Translations under genes and position numbers: made by a program | Shown here: positions 6,813 through 17,415 of the stretch, piece after piece | How the letters are laid out: every line of letters starts with the position of its first letter | Numbering within the stretch: position 1 is the stretch's first letter | From: Kiritimatiellia bacterium | GTDB lineage: Bacteria; Verrucomicrobiota; Kiritimatiellia; RFP12; JAAYLN01 | Length of the DNA stretch: 37,746 nucleotides | Reading direction: 5' to 3' | Assembly (NCBI GenBank): GCA_017458965.1 | Contig: JAFSZJ010000001.1 | Location: forward strand, 1-37,746 | Notes under the pieces: generated by a model | Database searches by the model: none | Seen by the model: only the letters and a program-made list of their open reading frames with translations | Told to the model about the DNA's origin: nothing

Positions 6813-6905
6813 ATGGCTTTAATGTCGCAAGGTAAACACATATCGCCGGATGCGCGTCGCGCATTGAGGCTCCATCTTGACGAGGGGGCCGAAGATGCCG
6901 CGTAG
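6813..6905 (+). CDS. Possible 30-residue small protein upstream of mcsB
   Basis: An ORF starting at ATG 6813 (alternative ATG 6822) encodes 30 residues ending in [10 protein letters not shown]. Its stop overlaps the first 11 nt of mcsB. It lies just downstream of the extended -10 box. It has no cysteines and no UvrB-like motif, so it is not a recognisable McsA. It could be a translational coupler for mcsB or a chance ORF; no Shine-Dalgarno sequence is obvious. Confidence 0.25.
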   Translation: MALMSQGKHISPDARRALRLHLDEGAEDAA

Positions 6906-8031
6906 GGGCGCTTCAGGGATGGCCGGCAGACGGAAGGACGGGGCCGACGGGACTGTTGTCATTTCGACCCGCGTGAGGCTTGCGCGCAACTTCGCCCATG
7001 CGAAGTTCCCGCAGTGGGCTTCCGTCAAGGAGCGCGAGCAGGTGTTTCACGCCGCGGGCGCCGCCATCGCGTCCGCCGCGCGCGACCTGGGCGTAAAGGC
7101 CACCACCTTGCGCGTATCCGACTCGTCCGACCTCGCCAGGAAGTTCTACGAGAGCCGCCTTGTCAGCCGCGATCTTATCGACGCCGAGGAGGGCGCAGGC
7201 TTCTCCTTTGTCACACCTCGTCGCCGCGCATCCGGCAACCCGCTCCTTGACTCCGTCGTCGTGATGGTGAACGAGGAGGACCATTTCCGGATACAGTCCT
7301 TCCGCCAGGGGTACGACCTCGATGGCGCATGGAAGGCCGCCGACGAATTCGACACGGCGCTGTCGCGGCACGCCGAATACGCCTTCTCCAGGCAGATGGG
7401 CTATCTCACCGCATGCCCGAGCAACATCGGCACCGGCCTCCGCGCCAGCGTCATGGTCACATTGCCGGGCCTCTTGGTCTGCGACGAGACGGAGGCGGTG
7501 TTCCGCGCCGTGGAGCGTCTCGGGTACAACGTGCGCGGAATGTACGGCGAGGGAACCAAGTCCTCGGCCCCGCCATTCATCGCGCAGATATCCAACCGCG
7601 GCACGCTGGGGTTGGACGAGAAGGGCGTGATCTCCGCCCTGGGAAAGGTCGTGGACGAAGTCGTCCGCGTCGAGATCCAGGCGCGGCGCTACGCCATGCG
7701 CCACGACTCGCTGTATCTGGCGGATGAGATATCGCGCAACCTCGGGCTTGTGAAGAGCGCCCTCATGCTGGGCTACGACGAGTTCGTCAGCGCCCTCCAC
7801 ATGATCCGTTTCGGCGCGGAGATCGGCCTCGTCACCGGGTGCTCCCCGGAGTTGATCGACGAGGTCCTCCTCGCCTCGGGAGACTGCGCGATGCGTTCGC
7901 TCGACTTCGGCCAGCGGGGCAAGTCGGTGGCCTCGCTGTCAGACAGCAAGGACTATCCTGACGTGCTGCGCTCCCTGATGGCCCAGTCTCTCTTCGAGGA
8001 CGCGGCGCTCGCCAGAGGCGTCAGGCCATAG
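6895..8031 (+). CDS. mcsB: Protein arginine kinase McsB
   Basis: A 378-residue phosphagen-kinase-fold protein. Visible motifs are [10 protein letters not shown] near residue 24, the negatively charged loop VNEED with catalytic acids at residues 127-128, and the active cysteine (residue 174) in [16 protein letters not shown]. The family phosphorylates arginines on damaged proteins, marking them for ClpC-ClpP. The gene sits 44 bp before clpC, which fits that role. Unlike the Firmicutes ctsR-mcsA-mcsB-clpC operon, neither mcsA nor ctsR is present here. The start chosen is ATG 6895, preceded at 6 nt by GAGGGGG; TTG 6877 and ATG 6919 are alternatives in the same frame. Confidence 0.9.
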   Translation: MPRRGASGMAGRRKDGADGTVVISTRVRLARNFAHAKFPQWASVKEREQVFHAAGAAIASAARDLGVKATTLRVSDSSDLARKFYESRLVSRDLIDAEEGAGFSFVTPRRRASGNPLLDSVVVMVNEEDHFRIQSFRQGYDLDGAWKAADEFDTALSRHAEYAFSRQMGYLTACPSNIGTGLRASVMVTLPGLLVCDETEAVFRAVERLGYNVRGMYGEGTKSSAPPFIAQISNRGTLGLDEKGVISALGKVVDEVVRVEIQARRYAMRHDSLYLADEISRNLGLVKSALMLGYDEFVSALHMIRFGAEIGLVTGCSPELIDEVLLASGDCAMRSLDFGQRGKSVASLSDSKDYPDVLRSLMAQSLFEDAALARGVRP

Positions 8032-8075
8032 CAAGCAACGGGCATCCGCCCCAACAACACGGACCAACCACAGCA

Positions 8076-10574
8076 ATGAGCTTTCTCCAGAAATTCTCGC
8101 CTCGCGCACGCGAGGCCCTTCGCCTCGCCAACCAGGAGGCGTCCCGCTTCAACCATCCGTACATCGGCACCGAGCACGTCCTGCTGGGCATAGTGGCTCT
8201 GGGCGAGGGCGTGGCGGTCGACGTGCTCGGAGAACTTGGCGTGACGCCGGACAACGTGCGCTTCGCCGTGGAACAGGCTGTCAGCCATGGCGACGGCGAC
8301 ACCCAGACCGAAGGCGTCCGCGCCTACACCCCGCGCGTGAAGAAGGTATTCAAGATGGCGATGGACGAATCCGCCTCCATGAACCAGGACGAGGTCGGGA
8401 CCGAGCATCTTCTCATAGCCCTCCTTAAGGAGACGGAGGGAGTCGCTTCGCAGGTGATGGCTAAGTTGGGCGTCTCGGCCGAAACCTTCATCGAGCGCCT
8501 GCGCGAGATGGCCGAAGCCGACGGCGAAGGCGACGACGACATCGATGACGAGTCCGACCCCGGCGACGCGCCCAAGGATTCCCCGAGGTCGCGCCAGCAG
8601 GGGCAGGACGGGCAGGGCGCCCCGCGCACCCCCGCGCTCGACACGTTCGGACGCGACCTCGTCGATCTCGCCCGCAAGGGCCAGATGGATCCCGTCATCG
8701 GGCGGACGAAGGAGCTTGAGCGCCTCGTCCAGATCCTTTGCCGCAGGACCAAGAACAACGCCGCGCTTCTAGGCGAAGCCGGCGTCGGCAAGACCGCCGT
8801 CGTCGAGGGGCTGGCCCAGGCCATAGCGTCGGGCGACGTGCCGGAGACGCTGCGCGAGAAGCGGGTGGTCGCGCTCGACATGGCGCTCCTCGTCGCCGGC
8901 ACGAAGTACCGCGGGCAGTTCGAGGAGCGCATCAAGGCCGTCATCGACGAGGTGCGCCGCACGGGCAACGTCATCCTCTTCATGGACGAGCTGCACACCA
9001 TCGTCGGGGCCGGGAGCGCCGAGGGGACGATGGACGCCGCCAACATCATCAAGCCGGCGCTCGCCCGCGGCGAGATGCAGTGCGTCGGCGCCACGACCCT
9101 CAACGAATACCGCAAGTTCATCGAGAAGGACGCGGCGCTGGAGCGCCGTTTCCAGACGGTAACGATAGACGAGCCCTCCATTGAGGAGGCCGTGCAGATA
9201 CTGAAGGGCATCCGCGAACGCTACGAGAAACACCATGGCGTAACCTACCCCGACGACGCCCTTGACGCCGCAGTGCGCCTCACCGCCCGCTACCAGCCGG
9301 GGCGCAACCTCCCCGACAAGGCCATCGACGCCATCGACGAGGCCGGCGCGAGGATGAAGATCAAGTTCTCCCGCCGTCCGCCGGAGATTCGCAGGAAGGA
9401 GGAGGAGCTAAAGGAGATCTCCAGGCGCAAGCAGGAGGCGATCTCCAAGCAGGTCTTCGAGGAAGCCGCATCCTACCGCGACGCTGAGAGCGCCGTGGCG
9501 GAGGAGCTGAAGAGGATGGTCGACGCCTGGAAGTCCAGCCCGGAAGGCGGCAGCCCGGTAGTCACGGCGGACGACATCGCCGCGACCGTCGCCCTCATCG
9601 CCGGAGTCCCCATCGAGCGCATGAGCCGCGACGAGATGAAGCGCCTCGTCAACCTCGAGAAGGAGATGGCCGGATCCGTCGTCGGCCAGGACGCGGCGAT
9701 CACCGCCGTCGCCCGCGCCCTCCGCCGTTCGCGAGCCAACCTGAAGGATCCGCGTCGCCCGATCGGCTCGTTCCTCTTCCTCGGTCCGACGGGCGTCGGC
9801 AAGACGCTTCTCGCCAAGGTCCTCACGCAGCGCATGTTCGGCGACGAGAAGGCGCTCATCCAGATCGACATGTCCGAGTACATGGAGAAGTTCACGACCT
9901 CGCGCCTCATCGGCTCGCCGCCCGGATACGTCGGCCATGACGAGGGCGGGCAGCTGACGGAGCGCGTCCGCCGCCACCCGTACAGCGTCGTTCTCTTCGA
10001 CGAGGTGGAGAAGGCGCATCCCGACGTCATGCACATGCTTCTCCAGATACTGGAGGAGGGGAGGCTCACGGACTCGCTCGGACGCCAGGTCGATTTCCGC
10101 AACACGGTCGTCATCCTCACGTCCAACCTTGGGTTCGACTTCGGCAAGAACGGCCGCGGCATGGGCTTCGCGCCGGACACCGCGCAGCAGGACTACGAGC
10201 GGCTCAAGGGGCAGCTCATGAACACCGCCCGGCAGGTCTTCAGGCCGGAGCTTCTGAACCGGTTCGACGACATCATCGTCTTCCGCCAGCTCGAACGGCA
10301 GGACGTGTCGAAGATCCTCGACATCGAACTCAAGACGGTCACAGACCGCCTAGCGGCCGCCAAGGGCATATCCGTCGTCCTCGACGAATCGGCCAGGGAC
10401 TTCCTTCTCGACAAGGGTTTCGACCAGGCCTTCGGAGCGCGCCCGCTCCGGCGCGCCATCGAGAACCACCTCGAGTCGCCCCTTGCCGAGGCGCTCCTCT
10501 CCGGAGAACTCGGCGAGTCGCCAACGACCATCACCGGCTCGTCCGACGGCACCCGCATCACGTTCTCCGTTTAG
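8076..10574 (+). CDS. clpC: AAA+ unfoldase ClpC
   Basis: An 832-residue Hsp100. Two Clp N-terminal repeats occupy about residues 4-145 and are followed by an acidic, low-complexity linker (about 148-185). AAA domain 1 has Walker A GEAGVGKT near residue 233 and Walker [11 protein letters not shown] ClpC-type middle domain with a UVR-like coiled coil ([14 protein letters not shown]) follows, then AAA domain 2 with Walker A GPTGVGKT near residue 570 and [14 protein letters not shown], and the D2-small domain. The short middle domain marks ClpC rather than ClpB. It would unfold substrates for ClpP, including arginine-phosphorylated ones delivered by adjacent McsB. No Shine-Dalgarno precedes the ATG; the start is set by family alignment. 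Confidence 0.93.
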   Translation: MSFLQKFSPRAREALRLANQEASRFNHPYIGTEHVLLGIVALGEGVAVDVLGELGVTPDNVRFAVEQAVSHGDGDTQTEGVRAYTPRVKKVFKMAMDESASMNQDEVGTEHLLIALLKETEGVASQVMAKLGVSAETFIERLREMAEADGEGDDDIDDESDPGDAPKDSPRSRQQGQDGQGAPRTPALDTFGRDLVDLARKGQMDPVIGRTKELERLVQILCRRTKNNAALLGEAGVGKTAVVEGLAQAIASGDVPETLREKRVVALDMALLVAGTKYRGQFEERIKAVIDEVRRTGNVILFMDELHTIVGAGSAEGTMDAANIIKPALARGEMQCVGATTLNEYRKFIEKDAALERRFQTVTIDEPSIEEAVQILKGIRERYEKHHGVTYPDDALDAAVRLTARYQPGRNLPDKAIDAIDEAGARMKIKFSRRPPEIRRKEEELKEISRRKQEAISKQVFEEAASYRDAESAVAEELKRMVDAWKSSPEGGSPVVTADDIAATVALIAGVPIERMSRDEMKRLVNLEKEMAGSVVGQDAAITAVARALRRSRANLKDPRRPIGSFLFLGPTGVGKTLLAKVLTQRMFGDEKALIQIDMSEYMEKFTTSRLIGSPPGYVGHDEGGQLTERVRRHPYSVVLFDEVEKAHPDVMHMLLQILEEGRLTDSLGRQVDFRNTVVILTSNLGFDFGKNGRGMGFAPDTAQQDYERLKGQLMNTARQVFRPELLNRFDDIIVFRQLERQDVSKILDIELKTVTDRLAAAKGISVVLDESARDFLLDKGFDQAFGARPLRRAIENHLESPLAEALLSGELGESPTTITGSSDGTRITFSV

Positions 10575-10590
10575 AAAAAAGGAGTCGATT

Positions 10591-13389
10591 GTGAGACATC
10601 GCATGTTGTTAGTCGCCATGGCCGTCGCAGCGGTGGCGCTTGCCGATGACGGCGGGTACAAGGCCGAGGCGAAAGGCAAGGGGGTCGAGATCGTCGCGGA
10701 TGGTCTGCCATCTTCGTTCGCGCTCGGCGATTTCGAGGCGACGATGACGATCCGCAACGTCGGCGAATTGGCTTTGCGCGGCGCGCTTGTCGTCGAGACC
10801 GTCGATGGCAAGGGCCAGAACGCGCGCCAGCTTGGCAAGGCGGAGATCGACATGCCGCCTCCGTCCGTGAGCGACGTCGAGGTGGATCTCTCCGCGAAAG
10901 GACAGATCACGACCGCCGAGCTTGGTCGCACGGCGCGCGTCGTTCTGAAGATCGCGAACAAGGGCGACGTGGTCTGCCTCTCCGCGCCTGTGGCCGAGAA
11001 GGCGGAAACCGTGAAGAAACGCAAGGCCGAGGCCGCGAAGGCGACGTCTTCGGCAGGCGGCCGGCATGACATCCGCTTCGCTGACCGGTTGCCCGATGGC
11101 GAGGGGGAGGCGTACAGGGCCTTCCTCGAGGCGGGCGGTGTTCTGATCGTGCGCCTCGTCGCTTCGAAGGACGACTACGCCGGCGCAGCCGTCTTCTGCG
11201 GAACGAACGCGCTTCCGGCATTCAAGCCTCAGAAGGGTCCGGCCAACCCATACGACCAGAACGTCGCCCCTGGCGGCACCCCGCTCTTCGACTGGCCGCA
11301 TCGGATCTCGCCGACGCTCCAGGCCGGCAACGGCCGCCTTTCGCTTCCAGGCGAAGCCGGCAAGAAGTGGGAGACCGTCCAGAACGGCTACACCGTCCTC
11401 CACCGCGTCGGCAAGGGGCTCCTCATCGTCTCCACGCACACGGTCGCGGACACGAAGGAGCTCCGCGAGGACATCGCGCGCCAGCTCAAGCTTGAGGAGG
11501 ACGGACTCCGCTTCGCCGGCTTCTCCCATGACTACGGCGTGCTCGACAAGTACAAGGGGCGCTCCCAGCATGTCGCAATCGGTGGCGGCAAGACGGTCGT
11601 CAAAATCAAGAACGTCAACTTCGCCACCACCAATCTCAACCTCGCGGCGCGAATCACCATCACCGAAAAGCGCAAGGATGGACAGTCGCGGACCTTCCTC
11701 GACCGCCGGAAGCCCAACACGAAGATCGGCGACGTCACGACCTTCGAGCTCCTTGTCCCGCCACTTGATCTGAACGGCAGATGCACGGTCAAGACCGAGG
11801 TCTTCGAGTGGGAGGGGAAGAAGTCGTGGACGATCGGGGAGGCCGAGGTCGATCTGCCGGAGTTCCTCGAGATCGTGCCGCCGGATTTCCGGGCGACCGT
11901 TTCTACGAAGCGCCAGCTGCCCGAAGTCTTAATCGGCCTCCGCGTGAACCGTCCCGGCTTCAACGCAGCGGGCGCCGAGTGGAAGCTCGTCGCGAAAGAC
12001 GGCAAAAAAGCCGTGGTCGCCGAGGCCACCGGTGTCTTCGGCAAGGGCGAGACGGCCGTCGAGGCGGCACTTCCCGTCGGGCGCGACGCCCCGGCCGGGA
12101 CATACGCGCTCGAGGCGGAAATGACGCTCCCCTGCGGCGCGAAGTTCAACGCATCCGGCGAGTTTTTCGTCGTCGCGCCGGAGAAGGGGCAGCTCATGGT
12201 GGACCAGAACGGCTTCCTGCTCAACGAGGGCGAGCCCTACTTCCCGCTCGGCATCTACCACATGCACACCTTCAACCTCAACGAGCCGATCGACGACACC
12301 GGACTCCGCGCCCGCGACATGGGCTTCAACTGGATGCAGCTCTGGAGCTGGGACTGGGACAACCATCTTTCGCTCGACCGCAAGGTGCTCGACGGTTTCG
12401 TCGGCAAGGACCTTGTCGGCGCCGAGCGCGAGAAGGCCATCGACGGCCTTGCGGAGACGAACCGCAATACGCGGGCGCTGCTAAAAGAGCATGGCGTAGT
12501 CATCGCATTCGAGGGCTTCGGACTCTGGAACGACGTCATCGTCGAACGCCCCGGCGAATTAGGGACATTCAAGTTCGAGCGCGACGAGGGCAAGATCGGC
12601 CCGCAGATCGCGGCGATCGCGGACGATCCTGACGCCCTCGTGCGGATGTGGTACCTGGCCGACGAGGCGGGCGGCAACTTCCACAAGGAACTCGGACGCG
12701 CCTCCGCGCTTGTCCGCCGCCACGACAAGCACCTGCACCCGACGTTCAATCTTGGCAATTTCGAATCGACGACATCCGGCGACTATGGCGGGAACGACAT
12801 CTACGTCCGCTACTACGGCGGCCTCGGCCAGGCCTATTCCTTCGCCGCGCGGGTGGAGGAGATGCGTCTCCAGTACGCGCCACTCCACCGCCGCCCGTTC
12901 GTCGTCCCGCAGGCATTCGGGCAGAGCGAGAAGCAGGCCACCGAGTCGCCGGCATGGGTGCGCGTCGAGGCCTATGCGTCCGTCATCCACGGCGCGAGCG
13001 GCATCGGCTTCTACTGCTGGAAGCAGACCGGAGACTGGTCCGGCGCCCAGAAGCAGGGCATGGGCTGGAACCCGCCGACGGCCCATGAGGTCAAGAAGCT
13101 CATCGAGGAGATCAAGGTCTTCCAGGACGCGCTGCGCGTGCCAGGAGAGCGTATCCTGAAGTCAAAGGACGGCAACGTTCACGCGCTCCTCTGCGGCGAC
13201 GACGCCTCGGGCCGCTTCCTGATCGCGGCGAACCTCATGGAGGGGGCCGTGAAGACCGAGCTGCCCGTTGCAGGACTCGACGACGCGACGCTGGAACCGC
13301 TCTTCGGGGCACCTGCCGCGAAGGCAAAGGGCGGCGTGCTGCCGCTTGCGCTCCCCACCTGGGGCACCGCCGCCTGGCGCGTGAAGTAG
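10591..13389 (+). CDS. Large secreted TIM-barrel protein, putative glycoside hydrolase
   Basis: A 932-residue exported protein. The start chosen is GTG 10591, six bases after a strong AAAGGAG, giving a clean signal peptide (hydrophobic residues 4-19, then DDGG). The N-terminal half is beta-rich, with a region resembling the glutamine-amidotransferase-like domains found in beta-galactosidase-type enzymes (FLEAGGVLIV, GLLIVSTHT). From about residue 535 (NGFLLNEGEPYFPLGIYHMH) a TIM barrel of the GH-A style begins; YLADEAGG (Glu near residue 692) is a candidate acid/base. A small beta domain closes the protein. Overall it resembles uncharacterised PVC glycosidases; family and substrate are uncertain. 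It follows clpC by 16 bp but is probably unrelated in function. Confidence 0.65.
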   Translation: MRHRMLLVAMAVAAVALADDGGYKAEAKGKGVEIVADGLPSSFALGDFEATMTIRNVGELALRGALVVETVDGKGQNARQLGKAEIDMPPPSVSDVEVDLSAKGQITTAELGRTARVVLKIANKGDVVCLSAPVAEKAETVKKRKAEAAKATSSAGGRHDIRFADRLPDGEGEAYRAFLEAGGVLIVRLVASKDDYAGAAVFCGTNALPAFKPQKGPANPYDQNVAPGGTPLFDWPHRISPTLQAGNGRLSLPGEAGKKWETVQNGYTVLHRVGKGLLIVSTHTVADTKELREDIARQLKLEEDGLRFAGFSHDYGVLDKYKGRSQHVAIGGGKTVVKIKNVNFATTNLNLAARITITEKRKDGQSRTFLDRRKPNTKIGDVTTFELLVPPLDLNGRCTVKTEVFEWEGKKSWTIGEAEVDLPEFLEIVPPDFRATVSTKRQLPEVLIGLRVNRPGFNAAGAEWKLVAKDGKKAVVAEATGVFGKGETAVEAALPVGRDAPAGTYALEAEMTLPCGAKFNASGEFFVVAPEKGQLMVDQNGFLLNEGEPYFPLGIYHMHTFNLNEPIDDTGLRARDMGFNWMQLWSWDWDNHLSLDRKVLDGFVGKDLVGAEREKAIDGLAETNRNTRALLKEHGVVIAFEGFGLWNDVIVERPGELGTFKFERDEGKIGPQIAAIADDPDALVRMWYLADEAGGNFHKELGRASALVRRHDKHLHPTFNLGNFESTTSGDYGGNDIYVRYYGGLGQAYSFAARVEEMRLQYAPLHRRPFVVPQAFGQSEKQATESPAWVRVEAYASVIHGASGIGFYCWKQTGDWSGAQKQGMGWNPPTAHEVKKLIEEIKVFQDALRVPGERILKSKDGNVHALLCGDDASGRFLIAANLMEGAVKTELPVAGLDDATLEPLFGAPAAKAKGGVLPLALPTWGTAAWRVK

Positions 13390-13444
13390 CGCGACGTTCA
13401 GAGCTCGCCGCGGCGAGTGGCTAGTTCGAGTGCCGCTAAGCGGC

Positions 13445-13486
13445 AATGCACAATGCACAATGCATAATGCATAATGCACAATGCAC
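13445..13486. repeat. 7-bp tandem array (AATGCAY)
   Basis: Six perfect-phase heptamers: AATGCAC, AATGCAC, AATGCAT, AATGCAT, AATGCAC, AATGCAC. The unit order is itself symmetrical. Confidence 0.8.
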
Positions 13487-13599
13487 AATGGAAGTGGCTA
13501 GTTCTAGTGGCCGGGTTATCGGGATATCGGGCGGCGGCTCGCCGCCTGTATCGGGATTTCGCGGCGGGATATCGGCGCTTCGCTTAGATCGGGATATCC

Positions 13600-13640
13600 A
13601 GAAACTAGGAACAAGAAACTAGGAACCAGAAACTAGGAAC
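13600..13640. repeat. 14-bp direct repeat (AGAAACTAGGAACM), three copies
   Basis: Three adjacent copies, nearly identical, each containing two related 7-bp halves (AGAAACT and AGGAACM). It may therefore be a higher-order form of a heptamer array. Confidence 0.7.
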
Positions 13641-13715
13641 TTCTAAACTTCCTAAACCCTTCTGAACTTCCCAAACCTTCTCGGCGCTTGCGCCTAACCG
13701 TCGCTTGAAGCGGCT

Positions 13716-15695
13716 CTAGTGTTTTTTCCGCGCCGTTGTCTGCCGCTTGAGTTCGCGGATTTCGTCGCGCAATTCCGCGGCGCGCTCGAACTCGAGCGCT
13801 TCGGCGGCCTGGAGCATTTCGGCCTCAAGCTGCGCGACGACGCTTTCGAGGTCGAAGTCGTCATCGGAGCCTGAGACCGACGTGACGATCTTCTTCGCCT
13901 CCTCCTCAAGCCTCAACGTCTCGCCCATGGCCTTTTCGATTCCCTTGGGCGTGATATGGTGCTCGCGGTTGTAGGCCATCTGCCGTTCGCGGCGTTCGGA
14001 TGTCTCGTCCATCATGCGCTTCATCGAGTCCGTCACGATGTCGGCGTATAGGATGACGCGGCCGTTGACATGGCGGGCGGCGCGGCCGGCCGTCTGGATG
14101 AGCGAGGTGTCGGAGCGGAGGAAGCCCTCCTTGTCGGCGTCGAGGACCGCGACGAGCGCGACCTCCGGCAAGTCGAGGCCTTCGCGGAGGAGATTGATGC
14201 CGACGAGGCAGTCGAAGGCGCCGCGCCGGAGACGGCCCAGGATATCGACGCGCTCGATCGCGTCGATGCCGGAATGGAGATACTCGACGCGCAGTCCGGC
14301 CGAAGCGAGGTACTGCGAGAGGTCCTCCGCCGTGCGCTTGGTGAGGGTTGTGACGAGCGTGCGGTCGCCGCGTTCGGCCGTGGCGCGGATCTCCTCCATT
14401 ACGTCGTCGATCTGGCCCTTGAGGGGGCGCACCTCGACTGGCGGGTCCAGAAGGCCGGTCGGGCGGATGATCTGGCGGACGATCTGCGAGCTGGTCTGCT
14501 TCTCGAACTCGCCGGGTGTGGCGCTGACGTAGATGGTCTGTCCGGTCTTTGCCTCGAACTCGTGGTATTCGAGCGGACGGTTGTCCTTGGCGGACGGGAG
14601 ACGGAAGCCGTAGTCGACGAGCCGCGTCTTGCGCGCCTGGTCTCCGTTGTACATGGCGCGAATCTGCGGGAGGGAGACATGCGACTCGTCGATGATGGTC
14701 AGGAAGTCCTGCTGGAAGTAGTCGATAAGGCAGGGGGGCGGCGTGCCGGGGGCGCGTCCGCCGAGGTGGCGGGAGTAGTTCTCGATGCCGCTGCAGTAGC
14801 CGAGTTCGCGCATCATGTCGAGGTCGAAGCGCGTACGCTGGTCTAGGCGCTGTAGCTCGAGTATCTTGTTCTCGCCCTTGAACCATGCGAGCCGCTCGAC
14901 GAGCTCGTCCTCGATGGAGCGAAGGGCCGCCTTCATCTTGTCGTGCGGCATGACGAACTGGCGTGCCGGAGAGATTATCGCCCGTTCGAGGACCTCGGTC
15001 GAGGCCATGGTGAGCGGGTCGAAGCGGCGGAGCGAGTCGATCTCGTCGCCGAAGAACTCGACCCTGATGCCGTCCTCGCGGTAGGCGGGGAAGATGTCCA
15101 CTACGTCGCCTCGCACGCGGAAGGTGCCTCGGGCGGCGTCGATGTCGTTGCGCGAGTACTGGAGCGCCACGAGCTGCGAAAGAAGCGCCTCGCGGTCCAG
15201 CGTCTGGCCACGCGACAGGTGGATGATCATGCCGGAGTAGTCCTCCGGGTCGCCGAGACCGTATATGCAGGAGACGGAGGCCACGACTATCACGTCGTCG
15301 CGGGAAAGGAGCGAGTTCGTCGCGGACAGCCTGTAGCGCTCGATCTGCTCGTTGATGGAGGCGTCCTTCTCTATGAAGGTGTCGGTCTGTGGTATATATG
15401 CCTCTGGCTGGTAGTAGTCGTAGTAGCTTACGAAGTACTCAACGGCGTTGTCGGGGAAGAAGACCTTAAGTTCGGCGAAGAGCTGGGCGGCAAGGGTTTT
15501 GTTGTGCGAGATGACGAGTGCTGGGCGTCCCGCGTCCCGTATGACGTTGGCGATCGTGAAGGTCTTGCCTGAGCCGGTGACGCCCTGGAGCGTCTGATAG
15601 CGGAATCCCTTTTCGAGCCCGTCGCAAAGGGCGCGTATCGCCTCGGGCTGATCCCCCGTCGGCTTGTACTTCGATACGAGGTTGAAGGTGGCCAT
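13716..15695 (-). CDS. uvrB: Excinuclease ABC subunit B
   Basis: A 659-residue UvrB. Walker A GVTGSGKT lies at residues 38-45. The beta-hairpin region that inserts between DNA strands is present ([20 protein letters not shown]), as are the IIDESH helicase motif and the QTAGRAARH motif VI. A C-terminal UVR domain ([17 protein letters not shown]) binds UvrC. It verifies DNA damage after UvrA loading in nucleotide excision repair. Length and domains are complete. It is the last gene of a minus-strand run, 12 bp after the GspE-like gene, with no clear Shine-Dalgarno before the ATG. Confidence 0.96.
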   Translation of the reverse strand: MATFNLVSKYKPTGDQPEAIRALCDGLEKGFRYQTLQGVTGSGKTFTIANVIRDAGRPALVISHNKTLAAQLFAELKVFFPDNAVEYFVSYYDYYQPEAYIPQTDTFIEKDASINEQIERYRLSATNSLLSRDDVIVVASVSCIYGLGDPEDYSGMIIHLSRGQTLDREALLSQLVALQYSRNDIDAARGTFRVRGDVVDIFPAYREDGIRVEFFGDEIDSLRRFDPLTMASTEVLERAIISPARQFVMPHDKMKAALRSIEDELVERLAWFKGENKILELQRLDQRTRFDLDMMRELGYCSGIENYSRHLGGRAPGTPPPCLIDYFQQDFLTIIDESHVSLPQIRAMYNGDQARKTRLVDYGFRLPSAKDNRPLEYHEFEAKTGQTIYVSATPGEFEKQTSSQIVRQIIRPTGLLDPPVEVRPLKGQIDDVMEEIRATAERGDRTLVTTLTKRTAEDLSQYLASAGLRVEYLHSGIDAIERVDILGRLRRGAFDCLVGINLLREGLDLPEVALVAVLDADKEGFLRSDTSLIQTAGRAARHVNGRVILYADIVTDSMKRMMDETSERRERQMAYNREHHITPKGIEKAMGETLRLEEEAKKIVTSVSGSDDDFDLESVVAQLEAEMLQAAEALEFERAAELRDEIRELKRQTTARKKH

Positions 15696-15707
15696 GGGGC
15701 GCGGGGC

Positions 15708-17408
15708 CTAGTCCTCGCTGTCCTCGGTCACGCGGAGGACCTCGCCGAGCGTGGTGCGGCCGATGAGGACGCTGCGCCAGCCGTCGTCGCGGAGGGTGTG
15801 CATCCCTTGATCCATCGCCTTGCGGCGGATCTCCGCTGAGGACTTGCGGGCAATGATCATCGACTCGATCGCCTCGGTGACATGCAGAAGCTCGAATATG
15901 CCGCCGCGTCCCTTGTAGCCCGTATTGCCGCAACGTTCGCATCCGGCGGGTTCGTAGATTGCCGTGCCTGGGGCGAGGATGTCGGGGAGCTGGAAGGTGC
16001 GCGCGTCGCGCTCGGTGACGGCGGTCTCGCGGCGGCAGTTCATGCAGAGACGGCGCACGAGACGCTGGGCGAGGACGCCAGACACGGCGGAGGCCACGAG
16101 GAAGGGCTCGACGCCCATGTCGATGAGTCGGGCGAAGGCGCCCGCCGAGTCGTTCGTGTGGAGCGTGCTGAGCACGAGGTGGCCCGTGAGGGAGGCGTTG
16201 ATGGCGATTTCGGCGGTTTCGGCGTCGCGGATTTCGCCGACCATGCAGATGTCCGGGTCCTGGCGGAGGAAGGAGCGCAGGATGCGCGCGAAGGTGAGGC
16301 CGATGTCGCTGCGGACGGCCACCTGGTTGATGCCCGGCATCTCGTACTCGATCGGGTCCTCTGCCGTGAGGATGCGCACGTCCATGCGGTTGATCTCGTG
16401 GAGGAAGGCGTAGAGCGAGGTCGATTTGCCGGAACCCGTGGGGCCCGTGACGAGGATGATGCCGTTCGGGCGGTGGATCAGCTTCTCGATGAGCGCCTGG
16501 TCGTCGGGCTGCATGCCGAGGTCGCCGAGCTTGACCATGCTGCCGCTCTTCTGGAGAAGTCGGAGGCTTACGCTTTCGCCGTAGGCGGTGGGCATAGTCG
16601 AGACGCGGATGTCGATGTCCTCGCCGTTGACGCGGATGCCGATGCGGCCATCCATGGGGAGGCGCTTCTCGGCGATGTCGAGGTTGGCCATGACCTTGAG
16701 GCGGGAGGTGATGGCGGCCTGCAACCGGTTCAGCTGGGGCGGCATCTCGACCTTGTGGAGCATGCCGTCGATGCGGTAGCGGATGCGGAGCTCGTCCTCC
16801 ATCGGCTCGAAGTGGATGTCCGTCGCGCCCTGGCGATCGGCTTCGGCTATGATCTGGTTGACGAAGCGGACGATCGACGCCTCCTGGCCGAGTTCACTAA
16901 GGTCGGTCTTGGAGAAGTCGGTGTCGAGGTCGGCGGTGATCTCGCCGTTGGCCATCAGCTCGTCGATCGTGTCGGCGGCGAAGCCGTAGGCCTTCTTGGC
17001 GGCCTTGGCGATGTCCTCGCGCGTGGCGACGGCGAAACGGATCGGCATGTCGACGGCGAGGCGCAGACCGTCCGCCATCGCCGTGTTGAAGGGGTTGGAG
17101 GTGGCTACGACGAGGACGCCGTCCTCCAGCCTTACAGGGGCGACGTTGTACTGGAATACGGCGTTGGATGGAAGGTGTGAGATCGCCTCCTTGCCCGGGG
17201 CGATGTCGTCCAGGGCGGTGAACGGCATCGCGAGGAGCGATGCGACCTTCCGCAGAAAAGCCTCCTCGCTTACCCCGGCTACGGTGACGGCGGCCTCGGC
17301 GATGCCACCATCCACCTCAGTCGCCTTTGCGAGGACTTTCCCGACCTGATCCTCGGAAATCATTCCGGTACGCAGGAGGAGTTTCGCGATGAAGGTGTCG
17401 GCCGACAT
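15708..17408 (-). CDS. GspE/PilB-family secretion or pilus ATPase
   Basis: A 566-residue type II secretion/type IV pilus assembly ATPase. It has the N-terminal GspE_N (MshEN-like) region, Walker A GPTGSGKST near residue 325, Walker B-region ICMVGEIRDAETAEIA near 390, and a tetracysteine zinc site (CMNC near 456, CERC near 491). It would drive pseudopilus or pilus polymerisation at the inner membrane. No other gsp or pil gene is adjacent, so GspE versus PilB cannot be settled. The ATG lacks a Shine-Dalgarno and is preceded by a TTCAACCC array (read in the gene's direction). Confidence 0.9.
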   Translation of the reverse strand: MSADTFIAKLLLRTGMISEDQVGKVLAKATEVDGGIAEAAVTVAGVSEEAFLRKVASLLAMPFTALDDIAPGKEAISHLPSNAVFQYNVAPVRLEDGVLVVATSNPFNTAMADGLRLAVDMPIRFAVATREDIAKAAKKAYGFAADTIDELMANGEITADLDTDFSKTDLSELGQEASIVRFVNQIIAEADRQGATDIHFEPMEDELRIRYRIDGMLHKVEMPPQLNRLQAAITSRLKVMANLDIAEKRLPMDGRIGIRVNGEDIDIRVSTMPTAYGESVSLRLLQKSGSMVKLGDLGMQPDDQALIEKLIHRPNGIILVTGPTGSGKSTSLYAFLHEINRMDVRILTAEDPIEYEMPGINQVAVRSDIGLTFARILRSFLRQDPDICMVGEIRDAETAEIAINASLTGHLVLSTLHTNDSAGAFARLIDMGVEPFLVASAVSGVLAQRLVRRLCMNCRRETAVTERDARTFQLPDILAPGTAIYEPAGCERCGNTGYKGRGGIFELLHVTEAIESMIIARKSSAEIRRKAMDQGMHTLRDDGWRSVLIGRTTLGEVLRVTEDSED

Positions 17409-17415
17409 GGGATTA

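Larger units (their letters stand above)
13390..13715. repeat. Composite repeat-filled convergent gap
   Basis: No gene is seen. The gap holds palindromes CTCGCCG/CGGCGAG, TGCCGC-TAA-GCGGCA and GGCGGC-GGCTC-GCCGCC. A 7-bp array lies at 13445-13486, four dispersed copies of a GGGATATCGG-like word at about 13515-13600, and three copies of a 14-bp unit (AGAAACTAGGAACM) at 13600-13640. A TTCTAAACTTCC-type tract follows. Convergent genes and many short hairpins suggest bidirectional termination. Confidence 0.6.

Noticed and set aside
13445-13640. CRISPR array
   Set aside because: Units are 7 or 14 bp in direct tandem without spacers, and no cas genes are present.
15882-17180. A 432-codon plus-strand ORF opposite the GspE/PilB ATPase
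   Set aside because: The minus-strand protein has complete Walker and tetracysteine motifs; the antisense product is low complexity.
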